Source: SZUA-35 sp965530755 (GTDB lineage Bacteria > Actinomycetota > Acidimicrobiia > Acidimicrobiales > SZUA-35). Taken from it: a stretch of 64,000 bases of DNA. Where the stretch lies: NCBI GenBank assembly GCA_965530755.1, contig CBESNA010000007.1:55765-119764 (forward strand), given 5' to 3'. A model generated the notes under the pieces. It had not been told where the DNA came from, made no database searches, and saw nothing but the letters and a program-made list of their open reading frames with translations. Numbering within the stretch: position 1 is the first letter of the stretch; each line of letters starts with the position of its first letter. This document shows positions 16,597 to 24,613 of the stretch, in pieces. The position numbers were made by a program, and so were the translations under genes.

Positions 16597-16752
16597 TCAG
16601 AGCAGAGGGGCCAGCGAGATCAGAATGAGAAAGACGACGATGCCGGCCATGAGAAGACCGGCTGCGAGCTTGGGATGCGACGCCGTCTCAGCGCGACGGG
16701 ACGTCGAAAGGTTCGTGCGGTGTGGTTCCGGCGTTGGCTCGTGGTTCGTCAT
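16597..16752 (-). CDS. 51-residue single-helix membrane protein
   Basis: The ATG at 16752 overlaps the stop of the truncated haemoglobin gene (ATGA), which is the main reason for the call. A polar N-terminal half with Thr, Arg and Glu is followed by a single membrane helix (AAGLLMAGIVVFLILISLAPL) at the extreme C-terminus, a tail-anchored layout. It is the last gene of the Rrf2-YwiC-cupin-haemoglobin run. Function unknown; coupling suggests a role with the haemoglobin. Confidence 0.6.
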   Translation of the reverse strand: MTNHEPTPEPHRTNLSTSRRAETASHPKLAAGLLMAGIVVFLILISLAPLL

Positions 16753-17183
16753 GTCGGCGGGTTCGGTCGAGCGCGGAGATCGGTGCCGGTGAGGCGCTTG
16801 GCCATCGCCCAGGCGTAGCCGTGGCCGCGCTTGCGGGCCAGTTCGGTCATGGGTCCAGTCCATCCATCGTCGAGGGTGGTCTCGAGAATCTCGAGCCATC
16901 GGGCGAAGAGCGCATCGTCGAAGGGCGCTGCCTCGTGCAGCCAGCGGTGGGCTTCGATCACCGTGTCGGCGTCACGATGGCCTTCGCCGAGGAGGAGACC
17001 GGCCCAGAACTCGGTGAGGTCGAGCGTGTGAGCCTGCCAATCGACGTGGGCGATGGTCTCGAAGTAAAGGTGGAATCGGTCATCTTGAGCGATCTCGCGG
17101 TAGAAGCGAGTGACGAACTCGACGACGTGTTCTCGCGTGTCGAGATCGCGTCCAGTGTGTTCGGGGGGTCGAGTCCTGGTCAT
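16749..17183 (-). CDS. group III truncated haemoglobin
   Basis: 144 residues. The fold is recognisable from VVEFVTRFYREIAQDDRFHLYF (helices A-B), then DLTEFWAGLLLG, and the proximal haem ligand in AHRWLHEAAPFDDALFARW, followed by the G-H helices. The length and DFW-type pattern match group III truncated haemoglobins, which bind O2 or NO and are linked to nitrosative stress in several bacteria. Start and stop both overlap neighbouring genes by four bases (cupin upstream, small membrane protein downstream). Regulation by the Rrf2 protein at the head of the run would fit. Confidence 0.87.
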   Translation of the reverse strand: MTRTRPPEHTGRDLDTREHVVEFVTRFYREIAQDDRFHLYFETIAHVDWQAHTLDLTEFWAGLLLGEGHRDADTVIEAHRWLHEAAPFDDALFARWLEILETTLDDGWTGPMTELARKRGHGYAWAMAKRLTGTDLRARPNPPT

Positions 17184-17653
17184 CGTTGGGGCTCACCCGA
17201 GACCTCGTCGCCCCGCCGCCCAATGGAGAGCGGACTGCGCCTTCGGTGCACACTGAGATAGGTCATTCCGGTCGTACCGGCGACGATCGACCGCAGCGAC
17301 CCCTTGGGTATGAGCGCGAGGTGGTTGGCATCGATCTGCCGCTCGCGCCGATCGACCGTGAGCTCGCCTGCTCCGGACTGGACGAAGACCAGCACGTCCA
17401 CGTCGTTGTTGACGTGGGCGCCGATCTCCGAGCCCGGATCGAGACGGACGAGATTGGCGTCGAGGTCTCCGCCGTGGGGAAGACTCCAGATCGCACCACC
17501 AGGACCATCGGGTGCATCACCGAGGTCGACGATCACCACATCGCCGCCCTGCGGAGCGCCTTCGCCGGCGTGATCGTCGAAGAGGTGCGCCCAGCAGGGC
17601 GCGTCGCCACCGAGTTCTTCCTGACTCATCGGGTCTGGTTCGAGCGTTGGCAT
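17180..17653 (-). CDS. cupin-domain protein
   Basis: 157 residues from an ATG at 17653; a TTG at 17692 and an ATG at 17629 are alternatives, and none has a strong ribosome binding site. A single cupin barrel is seen in LVRLDPGSEIGAHVNNDVDV, then VFVQSGAGELTVD and HLALIPKGSLRSIV. Only one of the usual metal His residues is obvious, so metal binding is uncertain. The stop overlaps the haemoglobin start (ATGA), tying it to the NO-type operon. Function unknown; perhaps a small-molecule sensor. Confidence 0.78.
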   Translation of the reverse strand: MPTLEPDPMSQEELGGDAPCWAHLFDDHAGEGAPQGGDVVIVDLGDAPDGPGGAIWSLPHGGDLDANLVRLDPGSEIGAHVNNDVDVLVFVQSGAGELTVDRRERQIDANHLALIPKGSLRSIVAGTTGMTYLSVHRRRSPLSIGRRGDEVSGEPQR

Positions 17654-17678
17654 GGGTGGACACTTCTGATGACGTGCA

Positions 17679-18512
17679 TCAGCCGAGAGCAATGGCGGTA
17701 GCGAGGATCACGGCGATCCCGACGATCGTCTGCTGGATGCCGATCACGACCGCAGGCCTTGGCGCCAGCCGAACGGCGACCAGGTTGGCGGCCGCGAGAC
17801 TTGCGACGACGACGAGGGCGACGCCGGGCACCAGATCGAACGCCCAGCCGAGGGCCGTCGCAGCGACAGCGGCCATCTGGGCGGCGTCGCTGTGCCAGAT
17901 GGGCGCAGGCCGGGACTTGGCTCGCAAGATCTGGGTGCGTACATATGGAATCGCAGCGGCCGATCGAGCAGCAATCACCACCCAGAGCCCCCACGCCACG
18001 CTCGTCGACGAGCCATCGGCGAGTGCGATCGCTGTGGCGATGGAACCAATACCGATCGATCCGGCCAGCTCGGGGATCAGGCGCCGGCCGCGGCTACGCA
18101 TGTCGAACCACAACTCGAGCCCGATCAGTGGCGCTGCCACCGCCAGTGGCAACCAGAACGGTTCGGCCGCGCTTGCTGCGTAGACGACGAGCACCGCGAG
18201 GAGAGCTACCTCGGCGGCAGCGATCTGGGCCGCCAATCGGGTTCGAGGAAGCCAGCGATGTCGGAATCTGTCCACCAACACCAGCTTCAGCGGCGTGCGG
18301 GCCACGAACGCAACCATCGCAGCTGCACCCAGCGCCGCCCCGGGCGCTGACCACGCGACGAGCAAGCCGAGCAGCGCAGGCTCGGCGGTCAGGCTCCAGC
18401 CCCCGTGTTCAGACGGCAGGGCCACTGATCGCCACGAGACACCGTTCTCGGCCGACATCGACCGGCCGGACAACGCTGGACCGACAGCAGAAGCGGTGTC
18501 GGAGCTGGTCAT
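17679..18512 (-). CDS. YwiC-like integral membrane protein
   Basis: 277 residues from the ATG at 18512, which overlaps the Rrf2 stop (ATGA). After an N-terminal polar segment comes the family hallmark LPSEHGGWSLTAEPALLGLL, then about eight hydrophobic helices. The loop SRPAPIWHSDAAQM is also typical. In Bacillus subtilis ywiC lies in the nitrate-respiration gene region, and the family is often found near nitrate or NO genes. Here it is sandwiched between an Fe-S type Rrf2 regulator and a truncated haemoglobin. The biochemical role is unknown. Confidence 0.8.
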   Translation of the reverse strand: MTSSDTASAVGPALSGRSMSAENGVSWRSVALPSEHGGWSLTAEPALLGLLVAWSAPGAALGAAAMVAFVARTPLKLVLVDRFRHRWLPRTRLAAQIAAAEVALLAVLVVYAASAAEPFWLPLAVAAPLIGLELWFDMRSRGRRLIPELAGSIGIGSIATAIALADGSSTSVAWGLWVVIAARSAAAIPYVRTQILRAKSRPAPIWHSDAAQMAAVAATALGWAFDLVPGVALVVVASLAAANLVAVRLAPRPAVVIGIQQTIVGIAVILATAIALG

Positions 18513-18916
18513 GTTGTCAACGCCGAAGCATCGGCGACCGACACCGCATCGAGCTGGGCGCGCAATTGGGATCGAGCCCGAAGCCACGGAACGTGCAGCG
18601 CGCAGGTCCCACTCTCGTCGCATGGACGGTCTGCGAGCACACATCGACCCGTATCGGTCGGACCCTCGATGGTCTCGATCACCGCCAGTACCGAAACATC
18701 ATCGAGATCAGCAGTCAATGAATAGCCGCCAGACGGGCCCGGGTCGGAACGGACCCAGCCTGCGCGGACCAGTGGGGTCAAAACCTGCGACACGAACCCA
18801 GACGTACTGCCAACGATCGCGGCCAACTCCGGACCCTTCACGCGTTCAGCCCTCGCAGCCAGCGCCTGCAACGAACGCACCGCCAGATCGCTCTTCCGGG
18901 TGACTTCTAGCCGCAT
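18509..18916 (-). CDS. Rrf2-family regulator with Fe-S cysteines (NsrR/IscR-like)
   Basis: 135 residues. The N-terminal winged helix (SDLAVRSLQALA through SGGYSLTADL) is that of Rrf2 proteins. Cys92, Cys99 and Cys105 (GRCVLADRPCDESGTC) stand almost exactly where NsrR and IscR carry the three ligands of their Fe-S cluster. NsrR proteins sense NO; IscR senses Fe-S status. The genes behind it (YwiC-like, cupin, truncated haemoglobin) favour an NO or nitrite role. It is divergent from the COG2345 regulator, with 72 bases between starts. Confidence 0.88.
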   Translation of the reverse strand: MRLEVTRKSDLAVRSLQALAARAERVKGPELAAIVGSTSGFVSQVLTPLVRAGWVRSDPGPSGGYSLTADLDDVSVLAVIETIEGPTDTGRCVLADRPCDESGTCALHVPWLRARSQLRAQLDAVSVADASALTT

Positions 18917-18988
18917 ACTATGAGACTACTCCCAGCCGTGATCGACCGCGTATTCCTACCCGGTACTAGAAATATGAACGGCTGACCT

Positions 18989-19666
18989 ATGCTCCTGCCC
19001 GTGAGCGGAACGCGCCCCCTCCAGCATCAAGCCCAGGCACTCGGGGATCCGTCGCGTTTCGCGATCTTCGAGCACATCACAGCCTCGGCGACTCCTGTCG
19101 GTGTCTCCGAACTGACCGAACTGATGGGCTTCAATCACAACGCCATCCGTCAACATCTCGTCAAGCTCCTGGACGCCGACCTCATCACCGAGTCGACCGA
19201 GAAGCGGCCGACTCGAGGACGCCCCCGCCTGACGTACCAGGCGAGGAGCGATGCATTCGACCGATTCCAGAATCGACCCGGTGGCTCGTACCAACGTCTC
19301 GCCGCCATGTTGCTGGATCTGGCGGCCTCCGGCGATTCCGCCTACGAGGTCGGCCGACGATCGAGCGCGTGCGACGAAACACCGATACCCCTCAGCGGCG
19401 ACCCGACGAATGACGAGATCGTCGGCGCCCTTGCCAACCGACTCGAGCTCGATGGATTCAGCCCTTCGGTGAAGGGTTCGAAGATCACGCTCGGTCGATG
19501 CCCGTTTGCCGACCTGGCTGCAGTCGATTCCGACATCGTGTGCGAGCTGCATCGCGGCCTGATCGACGGCTGCCTGGAGGCCATTCCCGGCACGGTCGCT
19601 GCTGTCTTGGTGCCGAAACCACCACGCGGTGCCGGTTGCACCGTGCTCATCGATCCGATCAGCTGA
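18989..19666 (+). CDS. COG2345-type HTH regulator with C-terminal cysteines
   Basis: 225 residues. The N-terminal winged helix (LGDPSRFAIFEHI; NHNAIRQHLVKLLDADLI; RGRPRLTY) is followed by a long ligand domain. Near the end, CPFADLAAVDSDIVCELHRGLIDGC contains the spaced Cys and His residues typical of predicted Fe-S regulators of the COG2345/SufR-like group. GTG at 19001 is an alternative start; neither candidate has a strong ribosome binding site. It precedes the NuoF-like gene on the same strand with a 25-base gap, so it probably controls it. Confidence 0.82.
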   Translation: MLLPVSGTRPLQHQAQALGDPSRFAIFEHITASATPVGVSELTELMGFNHNAIRQHLVKLLDADLITESTEKRPTRGRPRLTYQARSDAFDRFQNRPGGSYQRLAAMLLDLAASGDSAYEVGRRSSACDETPIPLSGDPTNDEIVGALANRLELDGFSPSVKGSKITLGRCPFADLAAVDSDIVCELHRGLIDGCLEAIPGTVAAVLVPKPPRGAGCTVLIDPIS

Positions 19667-19691
19667 GAACCCCGACCCCAAGGACGCCCCC

Positions 19692-21077
19692 GTGCCAGCA
19701 TTTCTGCTTCCCGTAGAGCCGGTCCTGTCCCTCGACGCCCATCTCGCTACCGAAACCGGCGGCCTGGGAATCGAGACCGCGCTTCGAATCGGACCGGAGG
19801 CCACGATCGACATCATCGCGGCGTCCGGACTACGAGGACGGGGCGGAGGTGGCTTCCCAACCGGCCGAAAATGGACTGGCATCGCCGCCCAGGCCGATCT
19901 CCGTCACTTCCTCGTCTGCAACGGCGCCGAAGGAGAACCGGGCACGTTCAAGGACCGGGCATTGATTCGTGCCAACCCGTATCAAGTCGTCGAGGGACTC
20001 TTGATTGCCGCCTTCGCGATCGATGCTGAGGAGGTCTTCATCTGCCTCAAGGCGAGCTTCGAACAAGAGATCGCCTCGATCACGACTGCAGTGCAGGAAT
20101 TCCAACGCGCTGGCATCGGCGGCGACCACAGCGTCACCATCGTCGCTGGCCCCGAGGAATACCTCTTCGGCGAAGAGAAGGCGATGCTCGAGGTGATCGA
20201 GGGCAAGCCACCGCTCCCACGCTGGTTCCCGCCCTACGAGCAGGGACTGTTCGCAGCCTCGCCGCAGGTCGGCTGGGAAGCAGGCCCGCACGGCGAACAT
20301 CGCCGCACCGACGAACCCAATCCGACACTGGTCAACAACGTCGAGACGCTGGCCAACGTCCCCCACATCGTTGCCAACGGTGCCGAATGGTTCCGCTCGA
20401 TGGGAACTGCAGACGCGCCGGGAACAATCGTTGCCACCGTTGTGGGCGATGTCGTCTCCCCCGGTGTCGGCGAAGTCGAGATCGGCACACGCCTTGGAAC
20501 CGTCATCGACACCGTTGGTGGAGGCGTCGAGCCCGGGCACACCATCAAGGCCGTCTTCTCGGGTGTCGCCAACGCGGTCGTCACCTCGGCACAGCTCGAC
20601 ACACCCGTCAGCTACGAAGGCTTCGCCTCGATCGGCAGCGGCATGGGATCGGCGGGATTCATCGTCTACGACGAGACCGCCTGCATGGTCGATGCCGCCT
20701 ATCGATTCTCGAGGTTCCTCTCGATCGAGTCGTGCGGACAGTGCGCGCCCTGCAAGATCGGCACAGGAGCGATCACCAACAGTCTGGAACGCATCGAAAC
20801 CGGCGCAGGAGACGACAGCGACCTTGCGATCATGCAGGGCTGGCTCAAACGAGTCACCGATGGCAGCCGTTGCTACTTGGCGACCGAAGAACAGCTCGTC
20901 GTCGCCAGTGTGCTTCGAGCCTTCCCTGAGGAGTTCGCAGAACACCTCGAGTCGCACGGCTGCCCCCGACCCTCATCACGTCCGTTTCCCAAGATCGTCG
21001 ACATGGCAGACGGCCAGGCGACCTACGACGACTCGTTCTGGCTCAAGCGACCAGACTGGACCTACGACGAGCCCTGA
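19692..21077 (+). CDS. stand-alone NuoF-like NADH-binding flavo/Fe-S protein
   Basis: 461 residues from a GTG at 19692, with AAGGA eight bases upstream. The FMN/NADH region is seen in SGLRGRGGGGFPTGRKW, CNGAEGEPGTFKDR and NNVETLANVPHI; an SLBB segment follows (GDVVSPGVGEVEIG). The C-terminal 4Fe-4S site is CGQCAPC (Cys348, 351, 354) plus Cys394, the spacing of complex I NuoF. No nuoE, nuoG or other complex I or hydrogenase gene is adjacent. It therefore probably works as an NADH-oxidising module for another acceptor; its neighbours suggest nitrogen oxide chemistry. Confidence 0.88.
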   Translation: MPAFLLPVEPVLSLDAHLATETGGLGIETALRIGPEATIDIIAASGLRGRGGGGFPTGRKWTGIAAQADLRHFLVCNGAEGEPGTFKDRALIRANPYQVVEGLLIAAFAIDAEEVFICLKASFEQEIASITTAVQEFQRAGIGGDHSVTIVAGPEEYLFGEEKAMLEVIEGKPPLPRWFPPYEQGLFAASPQVGWEAGPHGEHRRTDEPNPTLVNNVETLANVPHIVANGAEWFRSMGTADAPGTIVATVVGDVVSPGVGEVEIGTRLGTVIDTVGGGVEPGHTIKAVFSGVANAVVTSAQLDTPVSYEGFASIGSGMGSAGFIVYDETACMVDAAYRFSRFLSIESCGQCAPCKIGTGAITNSLERIETGAGDDSDLAIMQGWLKRVTDGSRCYLATEEQLVVASVLRAFPEEFAEHLESHGCPRPSSRPFPKIVDMADGQATYDDSFWLKRPDWTYDEP

Positions 21078-21105
21078 CTGCGGGCTCGCCGTTACCGCCG
21101 GACGA

Positions 21106-22500
21106 TCACGGCTCGCCGTCGCCGGCTTGCAGCAGACCCAAGGCACCTCGGCCGGGGAAGTTGAAGGCGTGGGTGACCATCGGGTACAGCCCGTCTTCGG
21201 CCGCTTTGAGTTCGATGATCGCACCCTGCGCCGGTGAGAGGTCGACGGCCTGGGATCCCCAGTTGCCTTCGTTGCCCCTCGTGAGGAACACACCTTCTTT
21301 GATGACCGAATCGAAGATCGTGCCCACGATGTGGAACGACGAGTCGATCGAGGGCCCGACGTTGAGGACGAACAGCCTGATCTCCTTTCCGGTCTCGATC
21401 TCGATCGGATTGTCCAGATACTGGAAGGCCACACCGTTGAACATCACGAGGTCAGGAGCGGGCGCAGCGACGTCCATCTTGGCCATGCTCGACGGCTGAC
21501 CTTGTTCGCCGAGATACCACTCGTGCTGGATGATGAAGAACTCGTCATCGATCGGCGGCAATCCCTCTGCCGGTTCAGTGATGACCATGCCGAACATGCC
21601 GTTGGCGATGTGATGGATCACCGGGTCGGTACCGCAGTGATACATCCAAACGCCGGCGTAGTCGGTCGTGAACTCGTAGATCAGCTCTTCACCAGGCGCG
21701 ATCGAGCGCATCTCGTCGTTCCATGCGACCTGACTGGCGTGGAAGTCGATCGAGTGGGACAGCTCGTTGTCTGGCGAGTTGATCAGGTGTACCCGCACGG
21801 TGTCGCCCACCCTGGTTCGGAGGACCGGTCCGGGGACAGTGTCACCGAAGGTCCACACCGCCTGCTCGAAGCCCTCAGCCACCGTCATCATTCGTTCGGT
21901 CATCTCCAACTCGACGTCGATGAGATCGCCGCCGTCTGGCGCACCACCTGGGACCAGAGTGATTCCAGGTCCTTCGCCTCGCTGCGGCGCACGAGGATCA
22001 CGAGGCTCGTAGGCCGGAGCTGTTGGGTCGGGTTCCACGACAGCGAATCCGGGAGCGACCGTCTCCTGCGATGAGACGAGTTCGACCGGAGTACCTGCAG
22101 TGACGATCGCTCCGACCATGCCAGAATCAGCGTGGCCCGGGATGGAACACAGGAACGGCAACCCCTCCTCCGGCACATTGAGCTCGAAATCCACGGCCTC
22201 GCCGGGATCAGCCACGATCTTGGTTCCATCGTCGAACGTGATGTCGTGGCGAACGGAGCCGACATTGGTGAAAGTCGCGCTGTAGGTGCCAGGCGCGGCG
22301 CTCACCTGCATCGGAGCGAAGCTGAACTCGTCTCCGATGAAGTTGATGGTGGCGCCGGGCTGAAGCTCCGAGCCGCCAGCTGCGGCCTGTTCCTCGACTG
22401 CGGACATGGCGTCGCCGATGGGATTCGGATCGTCGGACACACAACTGGCAGCGAAGAGTCCGACAGCGGCCACGAGGGCGACGGCGCAGCGTCTGTTCAT
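21106..22500 (-). CDS. NirK-like copper oxidoreductase with extra N-terminal cupredoxin, lipoprotein
   Basis: 464 residues from the ATG at 22500. A signal peptide ends in the lipobox FAASC (Cys20). Domain 1 (about 45-137) is a cupredoxin with type 1 ligands His85, Cys118, His123, Met128. Domains 2-3 follow the nitrite-reductase plan: His249 and His254 (HSIDFH, including the active-site Asp252), His288-Cys289, His297, Met302 and, in domain 3, His444. So a second type 1 site and all three type 2 ligands are present. The residue aligned by eye with catalytic His255 of classical NirK is Ile395. Nitrite reduction is likely from context but not certain. Confidence 0.85.
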   Translation of the reverse strand: MNRRCAVALVAAVGLFAASCVSDDPNPIGDAMSAVEEQAAAGGSELQPGATINFIGDEFSFAPMQVSAAPGTYSATFTNVGSVRHDITFDDGTKIVADPGEAVDFELNVPEEGLPFLCSIPGHADSGMVGAIVTAGTPVELVSSQETVAPGFAVVEPDPTAPAYEPRDPRAPQRGEGPGITLVPGGAPDGGDLIDVELEMTERMMTVAEGFEQAVWTFGDTVPGPVLRTRVGDTVRVHLINSPDNELSHSIDFHASQVAWNDEMRSIAPGEELIYEFTTDYAGVWMYHCGTDPVIHHIANGMFGMVITEPAEGLPPIDDEFFIIQHEWYLGEQGQPSSMAKMDVAAPAPDLVMFNGVAFQYLDNPIEIETGKEIRLFVLNVGPSIDSSFHIVGTIFDSVIKEGVFLTRGNEGNWGSQAVDLSPAQGAIIELKAAEDGLYPMVTHAFNFPGRGALGLLQAGDGEP

Positions 22501-22573
22501 GAGAGTTCTCGTTTCAATTCGGTGGGCGAGTGTTGATGGGAGGCAGAGCGATCTGCCATCACACTTCTGCCCT

Positions 22574-22602
22574 ATTATCTGCACTATTTCGTGTAGAAAT
22601 AG
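22574..22602 (-). promoter_or_regulatory. promoter/operator of the NirK-like gene
   Basis: On the minus strand a GATAAT -10 lies at 22579-22574. Immediately upstream is a 7-5-7 inverted repeat (CTATTTC, five bases, GAAATAG) at 22584-22602, placed between the -10 and -35 regions. The octamer TAGAAATA inside it also occurs at 18967-18974, before the COG2345 regulator. It is a plausible binding site for one of the two redox-type regulators in the cluster. Confidence 0.55.
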
Positions 22603-22660
22603 GGTAAAAGGTCCCAACACAAACAACCCAGAGGCTGCCGACACGCCAACGTTCGAGTCC

Positions 22661-22987
22661 CTACGCCAGGCCGCTGCTCTCGAGACCGCCCTCGGGCCCG
22701 GTGGGCCGACGGTAGAACTCGACCGCAAAGGCGGCCGGACCGTCGAGCTCGACGTGGTGCAGACGGCCGGGCGGGATCACCGCTGCACCGCCGGCCTCCA
22801 CCGTCACGGCGTCGTCTGGTTCGTCTTCGAACACGAAGCGGACCGATCCTGAGCTCACGACGAGGCGACCCCAGACACTCTCGGCCACACGGTGCGCCTT
22901 GAGCAGGCCGGAAGGCACGGTGTCGTTGTCGAACATGTCGGTGGTTCGAGTCAGCTCGAAACCATCGGGGATGCTGATGTCGGTCAT
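22661..22987 (-). CDS. DUF1971 protein, YeaR/TehB-like cupin
   Basis: 108 residues from the ATG at 22987, with GAGAGGAG upstream. The small cupin fold is evident: PSGLLKAHRVAESVWGRLVV, GGAAVIPPGRLHHVEL and FAVEFYRR at the end, the DUF1971 signature. In Escherichia coli the homologue YeaR is induced by nitrate and NO and belongs to the NsrR regulon, and the domain is also found fused to TehB. That makes it a natural member of the surrounding NO/nitrite-type cluster. It is on the same strand as the NirK-like gene, 160 bases upstream. Confidence 0.82.
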   Translation of the reverse strand: MTDISIPDGFELTRTTDMFDNDTVPSGLLKAHRVAESVWGRLVVSSGSVRFVFEDEPDDAVTVEAGGAAVIPPGRLHHVELDGPAAFAVEFYRRPTGPEGGLESSGLA

Positions 22988-23132
22988 GCGCTTACTCCTC
23001 TCGTGGCCGGTGCGGGACGGTCTCGACGTTCGCGACGTTCGCGATGCGGGGAACGTGCACGATCGTATTCCACGCTCCCTCGGTGCCACGACCCGGCCCC
23101 TCGGCCGACCTCTGGCTTAGTGTCGAGCCAAG

Positions 23133-24252
23133 ATGTTCATTCGGGTCCTGGGCACGATCGCATTCGACGACGCCGCTGGCGTCCTCCAGCCGATCACTTC
23201 TCCGCGCCACCGACTCGTTCTCGCGATACTGGCGACCAACAGGGGCGCCGTCGTCGCTACTGGCCGGCTGATCGACCTCATCTGGCCCGAATCTCCACCC
23301 ATCTCAGCCGAGACCTCGCTGCAGGTCACGATCTCGCAACTCCGCAAGCTGCTCGAACCGGACAGAGCTGCCCGAGCCAAGAGCCGCTACCTGGTCACCA
23401 AGGGCGCGGGCTACTGCCTCGACGTATCCGGAGAGCAGCTCGATCTCGATGTCGTTCGACGGTGCATCGATCGCGCAATCGAAATGCCTTCGGACTCCAA
23501 CATGCGTGACCTCCAGTCGATGTGGAATCCGCCGATCTTCGCCGAGTTCGAGGACGCATCGTGGGCGCTTCCTGTCGTCGACTCGGTCGAGGAACGGCGG
23601 CTGGTGGCCGTCGCCCGTCACGCTGCCAGCGCCATCGAACGGGGACAAGTCGACCTCGTCACGTCATCGATCCAGGCCGAACTCACCCGCCGCCCGTTCG
23701 AGGAACGGCTGGCCGGCCTGCTGATGCTCGCGCTGGCCCGACAGGGCCGTCAGGTCGAGGCCCTCGCCGTGTATGAGGAGATCCGGTCGCGACGCCGAGA
23801 CGAGCTCGGCCTGGAACCGACGGTCCGGCTTCGAACACTCGAGCGTTCGATCCTCGAACACGATCCGAGCCTCTTCCGACCAGCGCCGAGCATGGCCAAG
23901 CCGAGTTCGGCGACAGCGCTACCAGGTGGGAGGGAATTGGTTGGTCGGGCCTCTGACATCGATCAGCTGCGGAACCTCATGGCAACCAATCAGCTCGTGG
24001 CCGTTGTCGGACCGGCCGGTGCCGGCAAGACGACTGTCGCCCGCGAGGTGAGTCGTCGAGAGGATCGCCGGCGCACATTCTTCGTTGATCTGACGTCGGT
24101 TGCGAACGATGAACGTGTCGTGCGAGCCGCAGCAGATGCCATCGGCCTGCTCGAGGAACCCACGCTCCCCACCGCCCGAGCTCTCGTTGCGTCACTCCGG
24201 CAAGAACCGACCCTTCTCATATTGGACAACTGCGAGAACCTCGTCGATGGGG
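23133..24252 (+). pseudogene. truncated SARP-type regulator (BTAD + NB-ARC fragment)
   Basis: About 373 coherent residues. An OmpR-like DNA-binding domain (SAETSLQVTISQLRKLLEP; TKGAGYCLDV) is followed by the bacterial transcriptional activator domain (residues about 95-240) and the start of an NB-ARC ATPase: Walker A GPAGAGKTT and Walker B LLILDNCENLVDG. Immediately after that the sequence stops resembling the family; the frame stays open to 24548 but reads as Arg/Gly-rich noise. The rest of the ATPase and any sensor domain (normally hundreds of residues) are gone. A recombination junction at about 24250 is the likely cause. Confidence 0.75.
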
Positions 24253-24255
24253 TGA

Positions 24256-24591
24256 ACGACGGACACGGAGACCGACGACTACGACCCCGACAGTGCACCG
24301 GCGCCGAAGAGTCCCACGATGGACCCCGAGATAGCCGACACCCACTTCGGGATCGGTGTCGAGGCCAAACGCACCGGGGAGATCCAGTACGCCGACATGC
24401 CAGAGGATGGCGATGGCGAGGCGGCCGAGTACGACGGCGTCGACTACGGGGAGGAGTACACCGAACCGCAGTTCGACATCGCGGACGCCGAGGAGATGAT
24501 CTACATCGACGCGATGGACGGGCCGGATGTCGATCCCCTGGAGGATGACAGCGCATCAGCGGCCGACCTCAGTGAGGCTGCGATGGAGTGA
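24256..24591 (+). pseudogene. acidic C-terminal fragment fused behind the SARP remnant
   Basis: Directly after the SARP break, a different frame (open from 24256, first ATG 24319) becomes protein-like: TDDYDPDSAPAP, then HFGIGVEAKRTGEIQYADM and a strongly acidic tail ending AADLSEAAME. Codon use turns GAC/GAG-rich. The piece looks like the last 100 or so residues of an unrelated protein. It could be translated from the ATG at 24319 (weak GAAGAG seven bases upstream). The family is not recognised. Confidence 0.45.
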
Positions 24592-24613
24592 ACCTCGACC
24601 TGCTCTGACACCG

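Noticed and set aside
22940..22965. GGTTCGAGTC resembling a tRNA T-loop
   Set aside because: It lies inside the DUF1971 coding region and no cloverleaf arms can be paired around it.
23025..23042. Tandem GACGTTCGC repeat between the DUF1971 and SARP genes
   Set aside because: Only two 9-base copies, no relation to promoter elements that I could place; too weak to call a site.
24256..24591. Programmed frameshift continuing the SARP protein
   Set aside because: The acidic segment does not resemble the rest of an NB-ARC or TPR region, and several hundred residues would be missing, so a junction is more likely than recoding.
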